Shown piece by piece: positions 17,752-26,940 of a stretch of DNA of 64,000 nucleotides. The notes below the pieces were generated by a model, which worked only from the letters and a program-made list of their open reading frames with translations, did no database searches and was not told the DNA's origin. The position numbers and the translations under genes were made by a program. Origin of the DNA: Legionella quinlivanii (GTDB lineage: Bacteria > Pseudomonadota > Gammaproteobacteria > Legionellales > Legionellaceae); contig NZ_MVJN01000006.1 of the NCBI RefSeq assembly GCF_003265995.1, forward strand, positions 186,001 to 250,000, given 5' to 3'. The stretch's first letter is position 1. Every line of letters starts with the position of its first letter.

Positions 17752-17898
17752 AGTGTTCATCAAACTGTGTCATGTCACGTCATCTCGAACGCAGTGAGAG
17801 ATCTCCCAAATCTCGGTTTGTGCCAGCATTCGGAGATCTCTCACTGCGTTCGAGATGACGGCGTGCTGTGAGTAATGACACAGTTTAATGAACATTCT
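17752..17898. mobile_element. 147-bp nested palindrome with 12-bp target duplication
   Basis: The ends TGTTCATCAAACTGTGTCAT and ATGACACAGTTTAATGAACA are inverted repeats with one mismatch. Inside is a long palindrome: CGTCATCTCGAACGCAGTG and AGAGATCTCC against its complement. The flanks TGTTTTCCCGGG at 17740-17751 and 17899-17910 are identical over 12 bp, showing duplication of the distal terminator sequence on insertion. The inner hairpin core belongs to a type of small palindrome I recall from many bacterial genomes; the outer arms make it look mobile. Confidence 0.8.
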
Positions 17899-17966
17899 TG
17901 TTTTCCCGGGCCGTAAATTTAAGTTAGACTATCCATTCTAACTGCGAGTTAACAGAAGGAAAAATA

Positions 17967-18341
17967 ATGAAAACAAGATTAATCGCCGGGACTATAGCGC
18001 TTGCCTTAACCAGCTTAAGTGCCAATGCCAACTGGGTTTGTAATGTGGCTAACAAGCGTGGCGAGCACTGGACTTTCTCAGGTCCTACGCAAGCAGCCGC
18101 TCAAGGCATGGCTCAATCTGTTTGCGACGCAAACAGTATTAATCCAGCGAACTGTCAGCCCAGCTGTTATGATAATGGCGTACCTGCGGGTAGATGGCAT
18201 TGCGTAGTCAGCAATCTGCGCGGACAGCACTGGTCTTATTTTGCGCCTACCCAGGCTCAGGCCGAATCGCTGGCAAAAAATGCCTGCGATGCAGCCAGCA
18301 TCAATCCTAACAACTGCAACCCCTCCTGCGTTCCTGAGTAA
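17967..18341 (+). CDS. Secreted protein with a duplicated cysteine-containing domain
   Basis: A 124-residue protein with a clear signal peptide ending at ANA near residue 21. The mature part is two tandem copies of a 45-residue unit: WVCNVANKRGEHWTFSGPTQ to CQPSC and WHCVVSNLRGQHWSYFAPTQ to CNPSC. Each unit has four cysteines at matching places (W-x-C, VCDA/ACDA, NC, SC), so two disulfides per repeat are plausible after export. I do not recognise a function. It is a single gene with a good AGAAGGA ribosome binding site and ends at a strong hairpin. Confidence 0.78.
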   Translation: MKTRLIAGTIALALTSLSANANWVCNVANKRGEHWTFSGPTQAAAQGMAQSVCDANSINPANCQPSCYDNGVPAGRWHCVVSNLRGQHWSYFAPTQAQAESLAKNACDAASINPNNCNPSCVPE

Positions 18342-18353
18342 TTGATTTACATA

Positions 18354-18387
18354 AGATACAAGCGGGGCATTTGCCCAGCTTGTATCT
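18354..18387. terminator. Bidirectional terminator hairpin
   Basis: AGATACAAGC-GGGGCATTTGCCCA-GCTTGTATCT has a 10-bp outer stem plus an inner GGGC/GCCC pairing. It lies between the convergent 17967 gene and the RlmI-like gene and touches the latter's stop codon. There is no long T-run on either side. Confidence 0.6.
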
Positions 18388-19561
18388 ACAATACCGCCAG
18401 CAATACTGCCGTTAAATAATTTCCTTCAGGAAAAGCTGGCAGCTCAGGGTGACATGAAGCCGGACCAAAAACACCAAGCACCCTCGCCTCTTTACCCACT
18501 GCCGAAGCCTGAGCCGCAACCAACCCTGCAAACTCCTGTGCAGAAATTGCTGACGAACAATTACAGGTCATTAATAAACTCCCTGATCTCATCGCTTTAA
18601 ATACTTCTCTATGCAGGAAACGATAATAGTTTTTGGCGCGCTGTAAATTCTGCTTTGAAGGAATTAACTTGGGTGGGTCCAGCACTACGATATCATAATC
18701 TCCCGCTTTGCCAAGATAGTTCCTCGCATCATCTTCAATGAACTCTATTGAATCGAGTTGATTGAGTGCCGCATTGCGGGATGCCTGATGAATGGCCTGC
18801 TCTGAACTGTCAATCGCGGTGACCTTACTTGCGCCAGCTTTGGCTGCATGCAGGGCGAAACCGCCTGTATAAGTATAAAGATCAAGCACTCTCTTTCCTT
18901 TTGCGAGAGCCGCCACCCGTTGATGATTCTCTCGCTGGTCGAGAAACAGCCCGGTTTTTTGAGGCTGTGAAAAATCGACCTCAAATAAAACACCTGCTTC
19001 CCGCACTTCAGCCTGTAACTCGATACTTTTGTTTTCAACCTGAGGCCAGCCATCCTGTGTCAAAGGCTTGGCCTGAGAGAGCCAGATAAGAGACTGGCAC
19101 TGGGTAAATTCCTTTATACACTCAGTGATTAATTCCCGATTTTTTTCTACCCAATACGCAGAACTGGATACCACACACATTGTATTGAAATAATCAATAG
19201 TCAAACCCGACAACCCATCTCCTTCGCTATTACAGAAACGAAATGCATTGGTTTCGTTGTTAGGCAGGTTAAGGGCTTTTCTGACTGCCCATGCCTGTTG
19301 GAGACGGCGCTTGATAATGTCTGCGAATGAAAGCCTGTTCTCATCAGAGTCCTTGTTATAATCAAGAACTCTGACTCGATATAGAGAATGCTCATTATAA
19401 ACACCTGTGCAGATCTTCTCCCCCTGATGTGAAATCACATCCACCAGCTCGCCAGTAATCAGCTTTCCTTTGGTTTTAGCAATTGCTTTTGGGAAAATCC
19501 AGGGATGCCCTCGAAGCACACTGGTTTGTTTAGATTCTATTAAATGTACAGAGGGTCTCAT
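18386..19561 (-). CDS. Class I rRNA methyltransferase, RlmI-like
   Basis: A 391-residue protein with an N-terminal PUA RNA-binding domain (LRGHPWIFPKAIA, GELVDVISHQGE) and a C-terminal SAM-dependent Rossmann methyltransferase (VLDLYTYTGGFALHAAKAGA, then VVLDPPKL). The order and length fit RlmI (YccW), which methylates a cytosine at C5 in 23S rRNA. The ATG at 19561 is chosen because GGAATAGGC precedes it. It is divergent from the outer-membrane barrel gene. A cysteine after the catalytic motif (MTCNCSS) fits the family. Confidence 0.88.
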   Translation of the reverse strand: MRPSVHLIESKQTSVLRGHPWIFPKAIAKTKGKLITGELVDVISHQGEKICTGVYNEHSLYRVRVLDYNKDSDENRLSFADIIKRRLQQAWAVRKALNLPNNETNAFRFCNSEGDGLSGLTIDYFNTMCVVSSSAYWVEKNRELITECIKEFTQCQSLIWLSQAKPLTQDGWPQVENKSIELQAEVREAGVLFEVDFSQPQKTGLFLDQRENHQRVAALAKGKRVLDLYTYTGGFALHAAKAGASKVTAIDSSEQAIHQASRNAALNQLDSIEFIEDDARNYLGKAGDYDIVVLDPPKLIPSKQNLQRAKNYYRFLHREVFKAMRSGSLLMTCNCSSAISAQEFAGLVAAQASAVGKEARVLGVFGPASCHPELPAFPEGNYLTAVLLAVL

Positions 19562-19639
19562 GCCTATTCCACTAAATTTCAAAGTGAGCTAATCTACACC
19601 AGACTATCTGAATGCTGCAAGAATATTTGAGGTAAGATT

Positions 19640-20593
19640 ATGCGACCAGTTTTTAAGAGTTCTTTAGGTGCTTGTGCGTTTTTATTATTAAGCAGTACTG
19701 CAAACGCTGGCCCCTGGTGGACAGGCCCCTTACTTGCTCCCGCCGGACATACAATCCCCAAAGGGCACAGCAATCTTGAACTATATGGTTTTTTTACTGA
19801 AAATGACGGAACGTTTGATCAACACTGGAAGTTTGTTCATACACCCGCCAACCGGAGTACCGTTTTTAATCCGGTTTTTAGCCACGGACTAACCGATTCA
19901 CTGGATATTCAGTTCAGCGTACCCTACGCCTATAATCGGAACCAGGGCCAGGCCTACCGCAGAGTTTCAGATACCGGCGTCACTCTGGGTTATCAGTTGC
20001 TGGAGCAGAAAGACTCCAAATGGATCCCTGATTTGCGCGTCACAATTGGTGAAATTATTCCCACTGGTAACTTTGAGGATCTGGATCCGGTCAATAATGG
20101 TACGGATGCCACCGGAAGCGGAAGTTATCAAACCGCGATGGCTTTGAACTTTCAACATTTGTTGCAAGTATTTGAAAACCACTGGCTACGGACCCGTTTG
20201 AGTTTAAGTTATGTTTATAGCGGTGATGTGCAGGTACGTGGCATAAATAGCTATGGTGGTACCCCAAATACTTTTGGAGAAGTCGATCCTGGAAACCAGA
20301 TTAGTGCTGATCTCGCGGCAGAATTTAATGTCACGCAAAACTGGGTGGCTGTTATGGAAGGATTTATTGCCAATCGAACTCCAGCTGTATTTAAGGGATT
20401 CCCCGGTACAGATAGTAAAGGCCAGCTGGTCAGTGTGGGACATAGTACAGTGGACTCAGTAACTCTGGCGCCGGCGATCGAATATAATTTTAATGCCAAT
20501 GTTGGGGTTATCGGCGGCTACTGGTACACAGTCACCGGCCGTGATACTTCTGATTTTCACTCGGTTGTAGTCGCACTTAATGCCTATTGGTAA
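19640..20593 (+). CDS. Outer-membrane beta-barrel protein (phenol MetA/transporter-like)
   Basis: A 317-residue protein with a signal peptide (FLLLSSTANA) and alternating-hydrophobic strands ending in an aromatic C-terminal residue (ALNAYW), the mark of an outer-membrane barrel. Segments PKGHSNLELYGFF, HGLTDSLDIQFSVPYAY and TGVTLGYQLL resemble the MetA-pathway family of predicted channels. The function is unknown, perhaps uptake of a hydrophobic or small compound. It ends with a clear terminator. Confidence 0.75.
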   Translation: MRPVFKSSLGACAFLLLSSTANAGPWWTGPLLAPAGHTIPKGHSNLELYGFFTENDGTFDQHWKFVHTPANRSTVFNPVFSHGLTDSLDIQFSVPYAYNRNQGQAYRRVSDTGVTLGYQLLEQKDSKWIPDLRVTIGEIIPTGNFEDLDPVNNGTDATGSGSYQTAMALNFQHLLQVFENHWLRTRLSLSYVYSGDVQVRGINSYGGTPNTFGEVDPGNQISADLAAEFNVTQNWVAVMEGFIANRTPAVFKGFPGTDSKGQLVSVGHSTVDSVTLAPAIEYNFNANVGVIGGYWYTVTGRDTSDFHSVVVALNAYW

Positions 20594-20604
20594 TCCTTCC
20601 ATTT

Positions 20605-20636
20605 CCTCCCGTGAAAGCGGGAGGTTTACAATTTTT
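20605..20636 (+). terminator. Rho-independent terminator
   Basis: CCTCCCG-TGAAAG-CGGGAGG (7-bp GC-rich stem, 6-base loop) is followed by TTTACAATTTTT, 12 bases after the barrel gene stop. Confidence 0.85.
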
Positions 20637-20725
20637 ACTGTTTTTTTTCATTTCTTTAAACGACATTTTCCAACCCAACTGCCAAACTGTTATACACTTT
20701 GTTATATGTCTCATTGGGAAAGGAT

Positions 20726-21097
20726 ATGCCGCTTTTTACCTGGGGAACTCTCCATGAAATTGGGGTCGTACTGTCGGGCTGGGAATTAAATAATCTGATA
20801 AAACTCAATATTACTCTTGGCAGTCATTTTTTAAATCTGGAAAACAGGCTCATCGCCGCAGAAGACGAGGTACAGTCGCTCAAGCAGAACAATGGACAAA
20901 CGTCAACACCTGAAGCCCAAAAACGTCTTGAGGAGTTAAAAAGGACTATTAAGACTATTGACAATGAAAAAAAGCGCTGCGTTCCAGAGCTCAATTTGAT
21001 CAGCCGACTAATTGAAACCAAGAAAAATCAGGAGCAATACTGGGAAAATCTGAATCTGAAAAAAGAGTCGAATTTTAACCCAGGCGCGGGAGGATGA
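20726..21097 (+). CDS. Coiled-coil hypothetical protein
   Basis: A 123-residue protein with a strong heptad-like region in the middle (LENRLIAAEDEVQSLKQ, then [18 protein letters not shown]). It has no signal peptide or membrane span. The start at 20726 is preferred because GGGAAAGG sits just upstream. I do not recognise the family. It is 63 bases upstream of rdgC on the same strand, so it may share its transcript. Confidence 0.65.
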   Translation: MPLFTWGTLHEIGVVLSGWELNNLIKLNITLGSHFLNLENRLIAAEDEVQSLKQNNGQTSTPEAQKRLEELKRTIKTIDNEKKRCVPELNLISRLIETKKNQEQYWENLNLKKESNFNPGAGG

Positions 21098-21160
21098 TTG
21101 AAATAGTCGCTTAAACCCCTTCAACATGATAGCATCAATTTTTTTTTGAAGGATGCTTTT

Positions 21161-22135
21161 ATGTGGTTTAATAATGCACTCGTATATCAATACGAACTAA
21201 AAGAAGAAATCGATTTTGCCAGTCTGTTAGCAGAAGACATATTAAAACCCTGCCCTCCCCATGCACGTTTTGTTTATGGCTGGTTACCAACCAATGCAGA
21301 TGAATTAGTTCATGAAGTCGCCGGCTGCATTTATATATGCCTTGGCAAAGAAGAACGTATCTTACCCCGTGGCGTGATCAATCGTATGCTGGCTGAACGT
21401 ATCCAGGCATTGGAAACTCAGCAGGGTCGGGTAGTTAAACGCAGCGAGAAAGCGCAAATTGCCGAAGATCTGGAATTTGAATTACTTCCAAAGTCATTCT
21501 GTGTGCAAAAACGCCTGCCAGCATTTTTTGATACGGTCAGCAAGCGGCTTATTATCAACACATCCAGTGATAATCAGGCTGCTCAGCTTCTCGGACTTTT
21601 ACGCAAATCCATTCCAGGAATTCAATTTGAACCGCTGTTTTTTCCGGAAAACCTGGCATCCCGCTTTTCAGAGTGGATTAATGAACCCTCAACTCTGCCC
21701 GCGCCTTTTCAACTAGCCTCTGATTGCCTGCTCTTTGCGCCGGATGATGAGAAAAAACGCGTTAATTGTAAAGGTTACGAATTACCCGCTGAAGAAATCG
21801 TTACCCTGCTGGCCCAGGGATTAACAACAGCCGAAATTTCTTTAGTATGGAATGAACGGATTCAGCTGACCCTAACTCATGATCTGAGCTTCAAACGCCT
21901 GAAAAGTCTGGAATATTTAATCGATGAGTTCAATGAAATAAAAGATCTGGAAGAGGATTTTCAACAACGCGATGCTGCACTAACCCTGTTATGTGGTGAG
22001 TTGAGAGGTCTGGTTGATGATCTGACAAAAGGCTTAGGCTCAAGCTCAACTACTGAATCTGAGAGTTCAGAAAAAGAGAGCGATACAGCACAGGCAGCCC
22101 AGACTCAAGAGATGGAAGCAGAAGTCCCTTGGTAA
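21161..22135 (+). CDS. rdgC: Recombination-associated protein RdgC
   Basis: A 324-residue RdgC homologue. The start MWFNNALVYQYEL and the blocks FVYGWLPTNADELVHEVAG, ICLGKEERILPRGVINRML, ELLPKSF and IINTSSDNQAAQLLGLLRKS follow the E. coli protein closely. RdgC forms a ring-shaped dimer around DNA and restrains RecA. The ATG at 21161 is chosen because GAAGGA lies upstream. The C-terminal tail is acidic and serine-rich and slightly longer than usual. Confidence 0.93.
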   Translation: MWFNNALVYQYELKEEIDFASLLAEDILKPCPPHARFVYGWLPTNADELVHEVAGCIYICLGKEERILPRGVINRMLAERIQALETQQGRVVKRSEKAQIAEDLEFELLPKSFCVQKRLPAFFDTVSKRLIINTSSDNQAAQLLGLLRKSIPGIQFEPLFFPENLASRFSEWINEPSTLPAPFQLASDCLLFAPDDEKKRVNCKGYELPAEEIVTLLAQGLTTAEISLVWNERIQLTLTHDLSFKRLKSLEYLIDEFNEIKDLEEDFQQRDAALTLLCGELRGLVDDLTKGLGSSSTTESESSEKESDTAQAAQTQEMEAEVPW

Positions 22136-22313
22136 GCTACTGCAGCGCTTTACCAAATTATTGATAGATTTCCACCTGCGCGGAAACGACAAACCGCCCT
22201 AACAGGCTGAGCCACGGATAAGTGGCTCAAGTCGTGAGGGCAACACAATGTGAACGGTTCGAGCCTATACTGAGCCTGATGAATTTTTTCTGCCCAATAT
22301 TTGTGAGTCTCTC

Positions 22314-23195
22314 TCAGAGCTTTTGCGCCAGTAAAAAACCAAAGACACCGGGAATTTTTCTTCCAGATTCATCCGCCTTATGTAAATGACCTACCGACTC
22401 TTTATATTCAAGAAGAGACCAGCCACAATCCTGATAAAAATGATATAGCTCATTTTTTTGAGGTAAATAGGTGAAAGAATCTGGCATGGGATATGAGTCT
22501 GCCTGGATTGGAAATACCAAAAAATGATATCCTTTTTCTGCAGTCACCTGTTGAAGCTCAAGGAGTAAATCTGGCACCCTATCCGGTTTTAAAAACTGTA
22601 AACTAACTGTTGAGACAACAAAATCATAATTTTCTGCCTTCAGGCTTAAGGCTTGATTTAGATCATGTAATTGAATATCGATCTCTGAAATTACCTCTTG
22701 CTGGGCTATTTCATGGAGGTTATTTAAAGCAGCCTGATCATAATCAATACCACAGACAGGGTGTCCCATTTTCGCTAAATAAAGTAAATTTCTCCCAGAC
22801 CCACATCCTATATCAAGAACAGATGCCTTTTGAATAGGATGCAGATATGTCTGATACACATAGAGAAGATCACTATGCACCATCCCCAGGCCATATTTTT
22901 TGGAGAAATAACGTTGAGGCATGCAGTAAAATTCCAGAATCACATTAAACTGTTCACTAACAGGTATAATTTTATGCCATGCGGCAGGTGGAATAGATAA
23001 TTGAGGATGGTCTTTGTCGAGACGATAACGTGAGAGTTCCTTACCTTCGCCATTTAAAAATATGAAGTCAATTACTCCATTAGTCAGGGATAGTTTTCCC
23101 CAGGTTCCTTCTTTTGTGCTATGTTTTTCCAGAAAGAATTTTAACTTCCCATGATTGTCTATTTCTGTTTTTTTATAGCAAATTAATTTATCCAT
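22314..23195 (-). CDS. tehB: TehB-type SAM-dependent methyltransferase
   Basis: A 293-residue two-domain protein. The N-terminal 90 residues form a cupin-like DUF1971 domain (YRLDKDHPQLSIPPAAWHKI). The C-terminal methyltransferase has VLDIGCGSGRNLLYLAKMG and VCGIDYDQAAL. This fused form is the H. influenzae type of tellurite-resistance protein TehB, which methylates tellurite or related chalcogen compounds. A TehA partner is not nearby. The start at 23195 has AGAGGTG upstream. It is divergent from the nitric oxide reductase gene. Confidence 0.87.
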   Translation of the reverse strand: MDKLICYKKTEIDNHGKLKFFLEKHSTKEGTWGKLSLTNGVIDFIFLNGEGKELSRYRLDKDHPQLSIPPAAWHKIIPVSEQFNVILEFYCMPQRYFSKKYGLGMVHSDLLYVYQTYLHPIQKASVLDIGCGSGRNLLYLAKMGHPVCGIDYDQAALNNLHEIAQQEVISEIDIQLHDLNQALSLKAENYDFVVSTVSLQFLKPDRVPDLLLELQQVTAEKGYHFLVFPIQADSYPMPDSFTYLPQKNELYHFYQDCGWSLLEYKESVGHLHKADESGRKIPGVFGFLLAQKL

Positions 23196-23393
23196 ATTAA
23201 CACCTCTGTATGTTTTTGCTCGCATCGATTACTCTTTGCTCAAATATATCCCTTCATTCTTTTCATTGTATGGAATCTGGTTCAATCCTTTCCCAATAAA
23301 AGTTTTTCACTTGATTCGTCTAATATAACAAATATAATAAAAATTTATTAAGAACCAGCATAGAAACAAAGAATTACATTATCAAGGAATGAT

Positions 23394-25730
23394 ATGACAA
23401 GTATTGCAGAAGCTTCTCTAAGTGGTACGACCGAAAAGGATCCCGTTTCTAATGTTTTAAAGTGGGTCTTACTTCTGACAGCCATAATTTCCTTTATCCT
23501 CCTCTTTTGGGGTACATTGAAAACTTACGAGGCAGCCCCTCCTCTCCCCCAGAAAATTCTATCATCCAATGGTCAGGTTCTGATGACAGCCTTTGACATT
23601 GTGGCTGGTAAAGCTGGATTTCAAAAAGCTGATTTAATGGATTACGGAAGTTTATATGGAATGGGTTCTTATTTTGGAGAAGATTACACTGCCAAATACC
23701 TTGTTCGTCTTGGTCAACTAGTTGAAAATGAAGTCGCTGCAGAAACATCATCCAAACCTTTAGCAAGCCTCTCTGAAGGCAATCGATATGAAATTCGAAT
23801 GAAGATGCAAAATCAGCTAAAAACAATAGATTTGTCACAGTCCAGCTTAACACTTTCTCCCGCTTTGAGTAAGGCAGTACAACAGCTTCAATTTGAAATT
23901 GTCCAGGCATTACTCAACCATGATTTCACGGCGGGATGGACAAAAGCCTACAGTCTAAACAGTCAGACGGCCTTGCAGACCGCAAATTTTCTGATTTATT
24001 CCTCTCTCACGACAGTGGCAAACAGACCAGGGAAAAACTTTTCCTATACGAATAATTGGCCTTACCAACCCGAAGTTGGCAATATTCCTACCCCTTCTAC
24101 TTTCTATTGGACATGGATTTCATTTTGCTTTGTTTTTCTTGGTTTTGGAGTAGTCCTTTACATATACCATCGTTATTTAAGCGAACCCGACGTAGGTGTC
24201 AAAACCCCTTTTTTGTTGGAATTTAACCCGCTAACACCTAGTCAGCAGGCAGTAGGTAAGTATTTTGTCTTTGTGATACTGGTTTTATTGGTTCAAATTG
24301 GCGTAGGCGCCCTGATGGCTCATTCTTATGCGGAACGCGAAAACTTTTATGGAATAAATATTTTAACATTCCTGCCTTTTAATTTTTTAAGAGATGTTCA
24401 TACCCAAACCCCTATCGTATGGATTGGAGTTGCCTGGATTAGTGCAGCGATTTTTCTTGCACCTATCATCAGTGGTCAAGAAGCGAAGGGACAAAAATGG
24501 CTTGTGGATATTCTCTTCTGGGTAACCTTATTTATTGTCGCTGGAGCTATTATTGGGAATTACTTAAGTATTATGGGATATATTGACAAAGGCTGGTTTT
24601 GGTTTGGCAATCAAGGATTATCCTACTTGCAATTAGGACGATTTTGGCAGATTGGCTTTTGCATCGGGTTATTTTTGTGGTGTTTCATTGTCTTTCGAGG
24701 TATGTGGCCTGGCTGGGCGCAACTGAAATCTGCAAGTATTGAGTTCTGGACAGGACGCATACGCCTTGAAAATCTTTTTTGGGCCAGTACTATCAATATC
24801 GCCATCTTATATTGCTTTGGAATGATACCATTAACTGGTATCGAAAAATCATTTACTATCACTGATTTCTGGCGCTGGTGGGTCGTGCATTTATGGGTCG
24901 AACAATCATTTGAGTTTTTTACGGTTTGTGCTACTGCCTACCTTCTGATGGGTGTTGGTCTGGCTTCAAGACGATTGGTAGAGCGAACTGTTTACTTCGA
25001 GGCTATTCTTATCTTTCTGGGAGGCGTATTAGGCACAGGTCACCATTGGTACTGGACTGGCACTCCAGAAATATGGATCCCTTTAGGAACCATGTTTTCC
25101 TTTATTGAAGTGTTGCCGCTAACGCTGCTAATTATAAATTCTATTGAAGAACTACAATTAATCAGAAAGCAAAAGGTTTTTTCCTACAACCTGACTTATC
25201 TGTATATCTTGGGAGCTGCCTCCTGGAATTTCATTGGTGCCGGTGTCTTCGGTGGAGGAACCTTAAATGCACCCCTAATCAATTATTATGAACATGGGAC
25301 CTTCCTAAGTCTCAATCATGCCCATACCGCTTTATTCGGCGCATTTGGACTTCTGGCTTTAGGCCTTATTTACTTTTGCTTAAGACATGCAGCAGGAAAT
25401 ACACAGCCCTGGAGCGACAAACTAGGAACCTGGGCTTTTTGGCTTTATAACATTGGACTTATCTTGTGGATTTTACTGAACTTTTTCCCAATTGGTTGGG
25501 CGCAATTAATGGATGTATATCAACATGGGTTTGCTCACTCAAGAAGTTTGGAGTTTTATAATACAACTCTACTGTGGCAATGGTTAAGAACTCCAGGAGA
25601 TGTCATATTTGCGCTTGGCGCCCTGATAATGGCTTGGGACTTTATCATAAAACTGCGGCCATTTTTTCCCATCTCTCAATTTTATTTGCAACGAAAAAAA
25701 AGGAAAATGATTTCGCGCTATGTATCATAA
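23394..25730 (+). CDS. norB: Quinol-dependent nitric oxide reductase (qNOR)
   Basis: A 778-residue single-subunit nitric oxide reductase of the heme-copper oxidase superfamily, in the inner membrane. An N-terminal helix and a periplasmic domain of about 200 residues precede about 13 helices. The domain has no CxxCH heme site, so electrons come from quinol rather than cytochrome c. Histidine ligand candidates are in WWVVHLWVE, TGHHWYWTG and LNHAHTALFGAFG. It reduces NO to N2O. No other denitrification gene is nearby, so the likely role is detoxification of host nitric oxide. An AAGGAATG site precedes the start. I saw no convincing NsrR, NorR or FNR operator upstream. Confidence 0.93.
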   Translation: MTSIAEASLSGTTEKDPVSNVLKWVLLLTAIISFILLFWGTLKTYEAAPPLPQKILSSNGQVLMTAFDIVAGKAGFQKADLMDYGSLYGMGSYFGEDYTAKYLVRLGQLVENEVAAETSSKPLASLSEGNRYEIRMKMQNQLKTIDLSQSSLTLSPALSKAVQQLQFEIVQALLNHDFTAGWTKAYSLNSQTALQTANFLIYSSLTTVANRPGKNFSYTNNWPYQPEVGNIPTPSTFYWTWISFCFVFLGFGVVLYIYHRYLSEPDVGVKTPFLLEFNPLTPSQQAVGKYFVFVILVLLVQIGVGALMAHSYAERENFYGINILTFLPFNFLRDVHTQTPIVWIGVAWISAAIFLAPIISGQEAKGQKWLVDILFWVTLFIVAGAIIGNYLSIMGYIDKGWFWFGNQGLSYLQLGRFWQIGFCIGLFLWCFIVFRGMWPGWAQLKSASIEFWTGRIRLENLFWASTINIAILYCFGMIPLTGIEKSFTITDFWRWWVVHLWVEQSFEFFTVCATAYLLMGVGLASRRLVERTVYFEAILIFLGGVLGTGHHWYWTGTPEIWIPLGTMFSFIEVLPLTLLIINSIEELQLIRKQKVFSYNLTYLYILGAASWNFIGAGVFGGGTLNAPLINYYEHGTFLSLNHAHTALFGAFGLLALGLIYFCLRHAAGNTQPWSDKLGTWAFWLYNIGLILWILLNFFPIGWAQLMDVYQHGFAHSRSLEFYNTTLLWQWLRTPGDVIFALGALIMAWDFIIKLRPFFPISQFYLQRKKRKMISRYVS

Positions 25731-25793
25731 ATTGTAGGGATTAAATATATTCCTTCGATCTTTTTCGTGTTGGAAGCAGGCTAAAAGTGTGAT

Positions 25794-26867
25794 TTAGTGA
25801 TTTTGTGCAGCCTGCTTTCTCAGGTCAATTAAAGACAATCCTCGTACTTCATTCTCTTTAACAAAAAAATTAACGACCGAGCTGATACCTGCTGTATTAA
25901 TAATTAACTGATAATGTCCCTGACTTAATCCGGTGGTGTAAAATTCCCCATGATTAGTTACTGTCAAAGGCAGTGCCGGATACTTCCATGCCTGGCTATT
26001 ATCCAGATGCGCATTATCAGCAAAGGCGCGTAAGACAATATTGCTTTTATCAACCTCATTCCAGGGTAATACTCTACCAATTACACCCGTTCGCGGACTT
26101 TTAGGTAAACTCTCAAGGACAACAGGATAAATGGATTGCACCTCTCGCTCTGCAGCAATTGGAATGGAAATGGTTTTGTAACCGGGTAGAGAAAAAGAAA
26201 GCATAGAGCCTTTGACTTGTGCTACAAAATAGCCCCCAGGCAGGATTGGCACCTCACTGCTAACCATCTCTGGTGACTCCACTCCACGAACAATAACCTG
26301 GCCGTAAACTATAGGATACGCTTTGGCCTTAAAAAGCTTATAAGCCCGCTGATCCAAATCAAGTACAGTCTCTCTTAAACCCTTCGCATCCAGCCATTCC
26401 ATCCATTTATGAAAATTACTGCTGATTTCCCTGGGGGCAACAGACTCATCCGATACACTCCATTTGCTGGACTCATCACGTAAAATATACGCCTGGCTTA
26501 GTTCAACCTCGGTCAGGGCTGTATTACCAAGGTTATATTGTTCTGCATATTGCTTTGAGAGACTGTCTGCCTGCTGGATTTGTTCGGAACTCAGATGCGA
26601 TTGAAACGCTGCAAGCATATCGTTTTTTTTTGGATACGCCGCCGGTAACAAATTAAGATATATTTTTTCCCAGGCCAAGGCTTTAACCGGATCCGATTTA
26701 ACAGTAGTACCAAAATGATAGTTTCGAGCCAGACTCCAGGCCTGATACAGCTGAAAATCTCTTTTAACAAGCCTTGCCTCCTCAGAAGTAAAAGCAAAAA
26801 CTGGCTGTAGAGCCAGGAGGCCGCAAAAGCTGGCTTGCAAGATAAGACGGTGGATGCAGATTTTCAA
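25794..26867 (-). CDS. Secreted hypothetical protein with a possible carboxypeptidase-regulatory-like C-terminus
   Basis: A 357-residue protein with a signal peptide (QASFCGLLALQPVFAF). The N-terminal part (FQLYQAWSLARNYHFGTTVKSDPVKALAWEKIYLNLL) resembles a Sel1/TPR-like helical repeat. The C-terminal third is beta-rich and ends in YHLIINTAGISS-like strands with NHGEFYTTGLSQGHYQLII, typical of a carboxypeptidase-regulatory-like or Big-type domain. It lies 73 bases downstream of bamD on the same strand and could be read with it. The specific function is unknown. Confidence 0.65.
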   Translation of the reverse strand: MKICIHRLILQASFCGLLALQPVFAFTSEEARLVKRDFQLYQAWSLARNYHFGTTVKSDPVKALAWEKIYLNLLPAAYPKKNDMLAAFQSHLSSEQIQQADSLSKQYAEQYNLGNTALTEVELSQAYILRDESSKWSVSDESVAPREISSNFHKWMEWLDAKGLRETVLDLDQRAYKLFKAKAYPIVYGQVIVRGVESPEMVSSEVPILPGGYFVAQVKGSMLSFSLPGYKTISIPIAAEREVQSIYPVVLESLPKSPRTGVIGRVLPWNEVDKSNIVLRAFADNAHLDNSQAWKYPALPLTVTNHGEFYTTGLSQGHYQLIINTAGISSVVNFFVKENEVRGLSLIDLRKQAAQNH

Positions 26868-26940
26868 TTGTTCAATCCCCGGATTCGCTCGTTTTGTCCT
26901 GCTTACAGGCAGCCCTCAATCGTCCAGGCTGCCGAAAGAA

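Noticed and set aside
22160-22200. Fragment resembling one arm of the family A hairpin (CCACCTGCGCGGAAACGAC)
   Set aside because: Only one arm is visible, so it is not listed as an element.
23226-23393. NsrR, NorR or FNR operator upstream of norB
   Set aside because: The region is AT-rich but no inverted repeat matched those consensus sites well enough.
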